From Acidobacteriota bacterium (GTDB lineage Bacteria; Acidobacteriota; Terriglobia; Bryobacterales; JACQDG01): 5,631 bases of DNA. The notes beneath the pieces were generated by a model, which saw nothing but the letters and a program-made list of their open reading frames with translations, ran no database searches and was not told the origin of the DNA. A program made the position numbers and the translations under genes. Positions 1-4,978 of the stretch are shown piece after piece. Location: positions 1-5,631 of the forward strand of contig JACQDG010000356.1 in assembly GCA_016201185.1 (NCBI GenBank), read 5' to 3'. Position 1 is the first letter of the stretch, and the number at the start of each line of letters is the position of its first letter.

Positions 1-618
1 GTTCCCAGAACGCCCGCCGCCTGGGCCGATCTCTGGGATCCGGCCTTGATGGGCAAGATCACCATGCTCGACGACCCGGCCGAGGTCCTGGGCGCCTGCC
101 TGAAGAAGCTTGGCTACAGCCTCAACTCCGTGGATGAACACGAGCTCGATGCTGCTCGCGCCGAGGCCATCCGCCAGAAACCCCTCTTGCGCGCTTATAT
201 CAATGCCGAGGTGAAGCCCCAACTGATCGCCGGCGACGTCTGGGCCGCCCAGCTCTGGAACGGCGACGCCTACCAGGCCATCGCGGAAAACGCCGAGCTG
301 AAATTCTGTTTCCCCGCCGAAGGCTGCGCTCTTTATCTCGACAGCGCCGTGATCCTGCGCCGAGCTCCCGACAAGGAAGCCGCCTACCGCTGGATCGACT
401 TTCTTCTGCGCCCCGACGTCGGCGCTTCGATCGCCCGCGCCACCTTATTTGCGACGCCCAACGCGAAGGCGCGGCAGTTGCTGGAAGCCGGCCTTCGCCA
501 GAGCCCCGACCTCTACCCTCCGCCCCAGCGCCTGGCTAAATCCGAGTGGTTCGCCGAGCTATCGCCCGAGGGCCAACTCCTCCGCGACCGCATTTGGACC
601 GAGATCAAGGCAGCGTGA
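1..618 (+). CDS. potD: Spermidine/putrescine ABC transporter substrate-binding protein, 3' part
   Basis: The reading frame is open from base 1, so the gene begins upstream; the visible part is 205 residues, roughly the C-terminal 60 % of a PotD/PotF-family protein of about 350 residues. These proteins bind spermidine or putrescine in the periplasm and deliver them to the PotABC permease. Family signatures seen here are the WADLWDP block (residues 8-13), MLDDPAEVLGA (22-32), LWNGDA (85-90), LYLDSAVI (111-118) and IDFLLRPDV (132-140). Compared with E. coli PotD, Trp86 matches the ligand-stacking Trp229 and Asp114 matches Asp257, while Tyr112 sits where Trp255 is, still aromatic. An ATG at 49 is internal, because homology runs through it to base 1. 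The stop TGA is at 616-618. No permease or ATPase gene follows, so any pot operon partners must lie upstream. The family call is firm; the exact polyamine is not determinable. Confidence 0.92.
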   Translation, partial: VPRTPAAWADLWDPALMGKITMLDDPAEVLGACLKKLGYSLNSVDEHELDAARAEAIRQKPLLRAYINAEVKPQLIAGDVWAAQLWNGDAYQAIAENAELKFCFPAEGCALYLDSAVILRRAPDKEAAYRWIDFLLRPDVGASIARATLFATPNAKARQLLEAGLRQSPDLYPPPQRLAKSEWFAELSPEGQLLRDRIWTEIKAA

Positions 619-757
619 CGCGCGGCCCTCCGCCGGCGAAGGTGTTTCGCGAGCCGCAGCCATTTCTGGCGAAGTTCCCAAAACTGAAGGGCAATAGCGG
701 GCGATTTGTCTCCGAAAGCCGGGATCGGGGATGAACATCTATCTGGACACGGCCTAT
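619..757 (+). other. Non-coding stretch or repeat remnant ending in a PIN-like start peptide
   Basis: No gene continues from the polyamine-binding protein into this stretch. An open frame through it (to the stop at 732-734) would read AKVFREPQPFLAKFPKLKG and further residues, but it has no start of its own and looks like translated spacer. I have a vague impression of this peptide from other genomes, which suggests a dispersed repeat, but I cannot verify that here. At 731 an ATG preceded by GGGG opens a frame reading MNIYLDTAY. This resembles the first residues of VapC-type PIN proteins (M-x-I-Y-L-D-T-S), where the Asp is catalytic. It then turns into arginine-rich out-of-frame sequence. Nearby, at about 758-762, homology to a copper monooxygenase starts in another frame. 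I read this as junk with a rearrangement junction at its right edge. Confidence 0.3.
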
Positions 758-1385
758 AGCCGACGGCGTCGCCCACGTCCTCCCCAAGGGCGCCGACCTG
801 GTCGTGCAGATCCATTTCCACCCCACGGGGAAGCCGGAAATGGAGCAGGCGAGCATTGCCTTGTATTTCAGCGATGCGCCGCCGGGGAAAAGGATCGCCG
901 ACGTGGCCCTGGGCTCCCGCCACATCGACATCCCGCCCGGCGAAAGCGCCTACAAAGTCAGAGACCACTTCACCCTGCCCATCGACGTGGAAGCCGTCGG
1001 CATCATCCCCCATGCCCATTACTTATGCAAAGACATGAAGGGCATCGCGCTGCTGCCCGACGGCACGAAGAAATGGCTGATCTGGATCCGGGATTGGGAC
1101 TTCAACTGGCAGGAGCAGTATCGCTACGAGCAGCCGCTTCGCCTGCCCGCCGGCACGCGCCTGGAAATGGAGTTCACCTACGACAACTCCGACCGGAATC
1201 CCCGTAATCCAAGCCATCCGCCGCAGCGTGTTCTCTGGGGCCCCGACAGCACCGACGAAATGGCCGGCCTCCACATCCAGGTCATCCCTGTGCGCATGTC
1301 GGAGATGCCTCTGCTGATGCAAGCCCTGTGGGGCAAGTTCATGCGAAGCGTGGGCGGGAAATTCTTCACGCTCCCCGATGGATGA
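758..1385 (+). pseudogene. Copper type II monooxygenase-like protein, C-terminal fragment
   Basis: The frame reads from about DGVAHVLPKGADLVVQIHFH to the TGA at 1383-1385. It resembles the C-terminal half of bacterial proteins with the Cu2_monooxygenase fold (the PHM/dopamine beta-monooxygenase superfamily), which are usually secreted and often carry an N-terminal cytochrome c-like part. By comparison with peptidylglycine monooxygenase, the His of VQIH (codon at 813-815) matches the third CuA ligand. PHAH (about 1008-1019) matches the HxH pair of CuB, and STDEM (about 1248-1262) carries the CuB Met. The His-His pair that completes CuA, the signal peptide and the start codon should lie upstream but are absent: the frame hits a stop at 732-734 and homology begins only near 758. 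The first possible starts are internal (GTG 804), with no ribosome binding site. The retained part shows no frameshift, so the truncation may be recent, or the join may be an assembly artefact. The original substrate is unknown. Confidence 0.72.
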
Positions 1386-1623
1386 TTCGGTTGAAGAAGG
1401 ACCGAGACAGCGACTGCGCCGTGCGTCGCTGGGCGGCCTGCTGGGCCACCTCTCTCACCAGGTCGTCTTCCAGGACATTCGGCAGGCGCATCTCGAACGG
1501 CCACTCCGGGTGCTCGGCGGTCGGGCCCGGCAACGCTCGCTCGAGGCTTTCATTCGGCACTTCGTGAAAGGCGCAATTGATGAGCAGGGTGTTGTTCTCG
1601 ATCGGGGAGATGCTGCTCGTCAT
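1366..1623 (-). CDS. Small hypothetical protein, 85 residues, unrecognised
   Basis: I do not recognise a family. The ORF begins MTSSISPIENNTLLINCAF and has a balanced, soluble composition. An acidic middle (MRLPNVLEDDLVREVAQQ, about residues 45-62) should be helical, followed by a basic tail (SLSRSFFNRIIHRGA). No signal peptide or membrane segment is seen. Support for this strand: GAGGG lies 8 bases before the ATG, a TTGAAA-17-TACTGT promoter candidate lies just upstream (1644-1672), and the competing plus-strand ORF (1378-1650) is Arg/Gln/Leu-rich and looks like a shadow. The last 20 bases overlap the 3' end of the copper monooxygenase fragment on the opposite strand. The final few residues may therefore be antisense read-through from a truncation, and the gene may once have been longer. 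It could be a small regulatory protein or a remnant. Confidence 0.5.
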   Translation of the reverse strand: MTSSISPIENNTLLINCAFHEVPNESLERALPGPTAEHPEWPFEMRLPNVLEDDLVREVAQQAAQRRTAQSLSRSFFNRIIHRGA

Positions 1624-1643
1624 ACATACAACCCTCGACTAAG

Positions 1644-1672
1644 ACAGTAAGGGGTGGCCGCGCCGATTTCAA
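1644..1672 (-). promoter_or_regulatory. Candidate sigma-70 promoter for the 85-residue ORF
   Basis: On the minus strand TTGAAA (plus 1667-1672) and TACTGT (plus 1644-1649) are separated by 17 bases. The -35 box matches 5 of 6 consensus bases; the -10 box is weak (3 of 6) but keeps the key A at position 2 and T at position 6. Transcription would begin near 1637, about 14 bases before the ATG at 1623 and just ahead of its GAGGG ribosome binding site, which would leave a very short leader. Confidence 0.35.
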
Positions 1673-1747
1673 GGGTACGACCTTCTCATTTGCAGCTAGG
1701 GGCGCATGCTGATGTGAGGTAAAACCTTGGTACCGGCAGATAAGGAG

Positions 1748-1784
1748 AAAAACCTAGCCGCGTTTGCCGCTGGCCGATTCGGCC
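1748..1784 (-). terminator. Candidate Rho-independent terminator after tRNA-Pro
   Basis: Reading leftward from the tRNA 3' end, the minus strand holds GCCGGCCG-AAT-CGGCCAGC (plus 1769-1787; one A-C mismatch), then AGCGGC-AAAC-GCGGCT (plus 1757-1772; one mismatch), which overlap and compete. After three bases comes TTTTT (the A-run at plus 1748-1752). The position directly behind the tRNA suits a terminator, but the stem nearest the T-run has a G-G mismatch and the T-run is short, so the call is modest. Confidence 0.4.
1762..1777. repeat. Direct repeat flanking tRNA-Pro (partner at 1880-1896)
   Basis: GTTTGCCGCTGGCCGA here matches GTTTAGCCGCTGGCCGA at 1880-1896 except for one inserted A. The two copies lie on either side of the tRNA. 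The right copy is part of the tRNA promoter (spacer and -10); the left copy is just behind the tRNA and has no matching -35 box. This is what a relic of a tandem promoter-tRNA duplication would look like; a site-specific attachment site is less likely because the repeat lies outside the tRNA body. Confidence 0.6.
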
Positions 1785-1792
1785 GGCATGTT

Positions 1793-1870
1793 TGGTCGGG
1801 GCGAGTGGATTTGAACCACCGGCCTCCTGGTCCCGAACCAGGCGCTCTAACCAGGCTGAGCCACGCCCCG
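1793..1870 (-). tRNA. tRNA-Pro (anticodon CGG)
   Basis: The minus strand folds into a complete 78-base cloverleaf. The acceptor CGGGGCG pairs with CGCCCCG; the D stem is GCTC/GAGC with an AGCCTGGTTA loop. The anticodon stem CCTGG/CCAGG encloses TTCGGGA, giving anticodon CGG for codon CCG. The T arm is GGTGG-TTCAAAT-CCACT with one G-T pair closing it. The discriminator A and a genomically encoded CCA end (plus 1793-1795) are present. The C1-G72 pair and A73 are typical of bacterial tRNA-Pro. In GC-rich genomes this isoacceptor reads a frequent proline codon. It is transcribed divergently from dnaB. Confidence 0.97.
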
Positions 1871-1878
1871 ACCCCTCC

Positions 1879-1907
1879 AGTTTAGCCGCTGGCCGAGCGG
1901 CTGTCAA
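1879..1907 (-). promoter_or_regulatory. Strong sigma-70 promoter of tRNA-Pro with palindromic spacer
   Basis: On the minus strand a perfect -35 TTGACA (plus 1902-1907) and a -10 TAAACT (plus 1879-1884) are separated by exactly 17 bases. Initiation about 7 bases on would fall near 1872, only about two bases before the mature tRNA 5' end at 1870, so the precursor would have almost no leader. The spacer itself is an inverted repeat, GCCGCT-CGGCC-AGCGGC, which fills all 17 positions; including the flanking A and T it is a 7-bp stem. Confidence 0.85.
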
Positions 1908-2286
1908 ATCGGTGGGTGAGCCGTCGAGGGCTGCCCCGGTCTTCTCCTGTTGTTCCATCTATTTTTCCCTTTTCTTCGCTACAAGATTTGTGGTAATGTT
2001 ACAAACAGACGCGGTGTGGATTGGTTCGGCCTGAAGAGACTGTGAGTTCTGTAACATGTTGTTAACGCGCAGCTTGTTTTCCAGCACCGCTAGCAACGCG
2101 GCGATGGAATCTCCACAGGCTGTTCCACAGGCCAACCCGCAGAGCGGTCAGGACTAACTCATGCGACATAAGGAAATGTGGACAAAACGGACCGATTCAC
2201 AGTCCAAGACGCTAGAAACAAAGATGAAATAATTAGCACTGCTTTGGAGCCACATTATCGTTTACTCTCACCCAGCGCCGCCCTTT
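1908..2286. other. Intergenic region upstream of dnaB with DnaA-box-like motifs
   Basis: This 379-base gap has no convincing gene and is richer in A and T than its surroundings. It holds a pyrimidine tract (about 1941-1979) and several CCACA-core motifs. The best is TGTGGACAA at 2177-2185, the complement of TTGTCCACA, which matches the DnaA box TTATCCACA at 8 of 9 positions. Matches at 7 of 9 are at 2015-2023, 2109-2117 and 2121-2129. TCCACAGGC occurs twice, at 2112-2120 and 2124-2132, 12 bases apart. TGTTAC (1997-2002) is mirrored by GTAACA (2051-2056), followed by GTTAAC (2061-2066). No sigma-70 promoter for dnaB could be picked with confidence. A 23-codon ORF at 2161-2232 follows an AGGA but may be chance. 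Confidence 0.5.
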
Positions 2287-3675
2287 ATGTCAGCCCCTGC
2301 CACCGGATTGACTTTTGAGAAAGGGTTGCCGGCCAGCGTCGAGGCCGAGCAATTCGTGCTCGGCTCCATCTTGCTGGCCGACCCCGTTTTTGCCCTGGTG
2401 GCGGGGCTTCTTGAGCCGGACGACTTCATCCTGGAGAAGCACCGGCGCATCTTCGGGCGCATGCTCGACCTGCACGTGCGCTCCGAGCGGATCGATTACC
2501 TCACGCTCGCCAACGAGCTGATCAAGAACAGCCAGCTCGAGTCCTGCGACGGGGTCGCCTATCTCTCCTCCCTCACCCAGGGGCTGCCGCGCCTGGAGAA
2601 CATCGACAGTTATGTTCGCATCGTCAAGGATAAGTCGCTGCTGCGCCGGCTGATCTTCACCTCCCAGAACATCAGCGCGCAGTGCCTGGAAGCAAGCGAA
2701 GAAGCGGACGAAATCCTCAGCCGGGCCGAGGAGATGATCCTCAAGATCGGCGACGCGCGCATCCGCGGCGGCCTCCAAAATCCCCGCCAGATCGTCGAGA
2801 ACTTTGCCGGCGGCGTTCAGACCTTCCTCGACCCCAGCAAGCGGTTGCGCGGCTTGTCGACCGGCTTCGCCAAGTTCGACGAGATGACCACCGGGCTGCA
2901 GCCCTCGGAGCTGATCGTGCTGGCCGCGCGGCCCGCCATGGGGAAGACGGCGCTGGCTTTGAACATGGCCCAGCACGTGGCCGTGAAGCTGGACAAGCCC
3001 GTGGCCATCTTCTCGCTGGAAATGTCGAAGGAATCGCTGCTGTCGCGCCTGCTGTGCGCCGCGGCCCGGGTCGACAGCCACCGCTTCCGCGGCGGATGGC
3101 TGAATATGGAGGAGCGACGGCGGCTCTCCGGCGCGCTGAACCAGCTTGTCTCCAGCCCCCTGTTCCTCGACGACTCGGCCGGCGTCAACTTGATGGAGAT
3201 GCACGCCAAATGCCGGCGGCTCCGCAGTGAGCGCGGGCTGGCCCTGGTCATCGTCGATTACCTACAACTAATGTCTGGAAAGGGCAGGTTCGAGAACCGC
3301 AACCAGGAGATTTCCGCTCTCTCCCGCGGCTTGAAACAACTGGCCAAGGAGCTGGACGTGCCGGTCATCGCCATATCCCAGCTCAGCCGCGCCCCGGAGG
3401 TGCGCACCGGCGACCACCGGCCGCAGTTGAGCGACCTGCGCGAATCCGGGTCTATCGAGCAGGACGCCGACCTGGTGGCCTTCATCTTCCGCGAGGAGAT
3501 CTACAAGCCGGACCGCGAAGACCTGCAGGGCAGGGCGGAACTGCTGATCGCCAAGCAGCGCAACGGCCCCACCGGCAAGGCGGATCTGGCTTTCATCCAC
3601 AAGTTCACCAAGTTTGAAAACCTGGCTGAGGATGCAAAGGAGCCCGAGGTCCCGTTTGGAGATGCGGGAGAATAG
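2287..3675 (+). CDS. dnaB: Replicative DNA helicase DnaB
   Basis: This is the hexameric helicase that unwinds DNA ahead of the replication fork, using ATP and recruiting primase. Its 462 residues are the usual length. The N-terminal helical domain (about 15-115; GLPASVEAEQFVLGSILL at its start) leads through a linker to the RecA-like motor domain (about 180-445). In the motor, Walker A is ARPAMGKT (214-221, Lys220) and the catalytic-glutamate segment is SLEMSKESL (243-251, Glu245). Walker B is LVIVDYLQLM (320-329, Asp324). The late motifs are RESGSIEQDADLVAFIFREE (385-404) and KQRNGPTGK (423-431), whose Arg425 corresponds to the arginine finger. No intein or frameshift is present. The ATG at 2287 places the conserved N-terminal block correctly, but the bases before it (CGCCGCCCTTT) hold no Shine-Dalgarno, so initiation may be leaderless or weak. 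alr follows 33 bases after the stop, as in several other bacteria, and is probably cotranscribed. Confidence 0.97.
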   Translation: MSAPATGLTFEKGLPASVEAEQFVLGSILLADPVFALVAGLLEPDDFILEKHRRIFGRMLDLHVRSERIDYLTLANELIKNSQLESCDGVAYLSSLTQGLPRLENIDSYVRIVKDKSLLRRLIFTSQNISAQCLEASEEADEILSRAEEMILKIGDARIRGGLQNPRQIVENFAGGVQTFLDPSKRLRGLSTGFAKFDEMTTGLQPSELIVLAARPAMGKTALALNMAQHVAVKLDKPVAIFSLEMSKESLLSRLLCAAARVDSHRFRGGWLNMEERRRLSGALNQLVSSPLFLDDSAGVNLMEMHAKCRRLRSERGLALVIVDYLQLMSGKGRFENRNQEISALSRGLKQLAKELDVPVIAISQLSRAPEVRTGDHRPQLSDLRESGSIEQDADLVAFIFREEIYKPDREDLQGRAELLIAKQRNGPTGKADLAFIHKFTKFENLAEDAKEPEVPFGDAGE

Positions 3676-3708
3676 AAAGCGGGACCCTCTTTTCTCCCTG
3701 TGCGAGCC

Positions 3709-4824
3709 ATGCGGACGTTTGTCGAAATCTCCCGCTCGGCTTTAATCGCCAACTATCAGTCCATTCGCCGCGCCGTCGGCGAGGCGGTCGAGATCCTCGC
3801 CGTGGTGAAGGCCGATGCTTACGGCCACGGCGCTCACGAAATTGCGGCGACCCTCGAGCAGGCCGGGGCCCGGTGGTTTGGGGTCACCTCGGTGGCCGAG
3901 GCCGTCCAGTTGCGAACGAGCGGCATTCAGGGCCGCATCGTGGTGCTGTCTCACCTGGAGCGGGACTAGCACGACGCCCTGCTGGAGCTCAATCTCACTG
4001 CCGTGCTGCACACCGTGGGCCAGTTGCGGGACCTGGAGGCGCTGGCGCGGCGCCGGCAGTCTAGCCTGGACTTTCACCTGGAGTTCGACTCCGGCATGGG
4101 GCGGATGGGGATCGAGGAGGCGCGCGCCGGCGAGGTGGCCGATGTGCTGGCGGCGGCGCCTTACCTGCGGCTGGAGGGCCTCGCCACCCACTTTGCGTCG
4201 GCTGAAAACATGGCCAGCGGCCAGACCGAGGAGCAGCTTCTCCGCTTCAACGCCCTGGTAAGCAAGCTATCCGCCCGTGGCGTCCGGCCCCCTTTCATCC
4301 ATATGGCCAACAGTGCCGCCCTGGCCTACCGCGCCGACACATGGGGCACCATGGTTCGGCCAGGGCTCGCCCTCTACGGGTACGTGATGCCTTCCGAGGG
4401 TGGCCAAGTCCAGCCGGTGATCCATCCCGCCCCGATTCTTACTTGGAAGGCCCAGATCATTGCCATAAAGCAGTATGGCGCCGGAGTTCCTCTCGGCTAC
4501 AACGCCTCCTTTACGACTCCACGACCCATGAGAGTTGGTGTTCTCGGCGTGGGCTACGGCGACGGCCTGGACCGCAGGCTCTCCAACGGCGGAAGCGTTC
4601 TCGCCAAAGGAAGGCTCGCACCTATCGTGGGTTTGATCAGCATGGATGTCTCCCTTGTGGACCTGAGTTCCTCACCCGAAGTGGTTGAAGGGGAGTACGT
4701 CACTTTGCTTGGAGCTGAAGGCGGGCTGAAGCAGGACGCTCTCGATCTAGCCGCGCACTGCCGGACAATTCCTTATGAAATCCTTTGCGGTATCAGCAGA
4801 AGGGCGCCCCGCATTTACCGTTAA
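3709..4824 (+). pseudogene. alr: Alanine racemase interrupted by an in-frame TAG
   Basis: Alr is the PLP enzyme that interconverts L- and D-alanine for peptidoglycan. From ATG 3709 the frame spans 371 codons, normal for the family, but codon 87 (3967-3969) is TAG. Everything else is intact and in one frame. The PLP lysine is in VVKADAYGHG (Lys34), GMGRMGI is at about 129-135, and HMANS is at 198-202. VRPGLALYGY is at 217-226, where Arg218 faces the PLP nitrogen. The second catalytic base lies in LGYNASF (Tyr264), SMD is at 311-313, and the C-terminal IPYEILCGISRRAPRIY is complete. Read to the TAG, the product is 86 residues and inactive; a restart at GTG 4003 would lack Lys34. The TAG could come from GAG by one substitution. 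No frameshift or other damage is seen, so the choices are a very recent nonsense mutation, a sequencing error or amber readthrough. A GTG at 3700 is an alternative start. Neither start has a good ribosome binding site, and coupling to dnaB is likely. Confidence 0.9.
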
Positions 4825-4860
4825 AGGTCCCGGCTAACCACCGTAAACGCCTGAAAATGC

Positions 4861-4889
4861 TTGTTATAGGCTATAGCCGGTGATATACT
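4861..4889 (+). promoter_or_regulatory. Extended -10 sigma-70 promoter for the YacL-like gene
   Basis: TTGTTA (4861-4866) and TATACT (4884-4889) are 17 bases apart, and TG at 4881-4882 one base before the -10 makes an extended -10 element. The start of transcription should fall near 4896, giving a leader of about 80 bases before the GTG at 4979. The spacer contains the perfect palindrome GGCTATAGCC (4869-4878), a possible operator. CCGGCTA at 4830-4836 is the inverse of TAGCCGG at 4874-4880. The promoter lies 36 bases after the alr stop and makes the downstream gene a separate transcription unit. Confidence 0.75.
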
Positions 4890-4893
4890 TTGG

Positions 4894-4916
4894 GCGTCTT
4901 GAGTGGCCTGAGACGC
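4894..4916 (+). other. Hairpin at the 5' end of the YacL-like leader
   Basis: GCGTCT (4894-4899) and AGACGC (4911-4916) form a perfect 6-bp stem around an 11-base loop. It starts almost at the predicted transcription start, so it would sit at the very 5' end of the mRNA. No T-run follows directly, so it is not a simple terminator. A role in mRNA stability is possible; no known riboswitch was recognised in the rest of the leader. Confidence 0.4.
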
Positions 4917-4965
4917 GCAGGCTCAATTATGAGGCGGATTCATTTTTCCCTGTCTCCCCGGCCAC

Positions 4966-4975
4966 AGGGGGTGAT
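4966..4975 (+). promoter_or_regulatory. Near-consensus Shine-Dalgarno that sets the GTG start at 4979
   Basis: AGGGGGTGAT differs by one base from AGGAGGTGAT, the full complement of the 16S rRNA tail. Its core ends 7 bases before GTG 4979. This fixes a GTG start ahead of the first membrane helix. It contrasts with dnaB and alr, which have no clear ribosome binding site. Confidence 0.85.
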
Positions 4976-4978
4976 GTT

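Noticed and set aside
754..762. CTATAGCCG shared with the YacL-like promoter spacer at 4871-4879
   Set aside because: A 9-base match without any shared context is within chance for a window of this size.
1378..1650. Plus-strand 90-residue ORF opposite the small hypothetical gene
   Set aside because: It lacks a ribosome binding site, starts inside the end of the copper monooxygenase fragment, and has the Arg/Gln/Leu-rich make-up of a shadow frame.
1793..1870. Integration site or genomic island at the tRNA
   Set aside because: No integrase gene, and the flanking repeat is outside the tRNA body rather than a copy of the tRNA 3' end.
1686..1958. Minus-strand ORF containing LVRDQEAGGSNPLAPT
   Set aside because: It is a translation of the tRNA-Pro itself together with its promoter and terminator regions, not a protein.
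1792..2034. Plus-strand ORF beginning VGASGFEPPASWSRTRR
   Set aside because: This is the well-known spurious translation of the antisense of a tRNA gene; the sequence is tRNA-Pro on the minus strand.
2290..3204. Long 304-residue minus-strand ORF across dnaB
   Set aside because: It is the antisense of intact dnaB in a GC-rich genome and matches no family; long antisense frames are expected there.
3967..3969. TAG as a programmed pyrrolysine codon
   Set aside because: Alanine racemase has no known pyrrolysine residue here and nothing in the window indicates pyrrolysine machinery; mutation or error is simpler.
4003..4824. Independent gene starting at GTG 4003
   Set aside because: It is the continuation of alr after the TAG, in the same frame; it has no well-placed ribosome binding site and lacks the PLP lysine.
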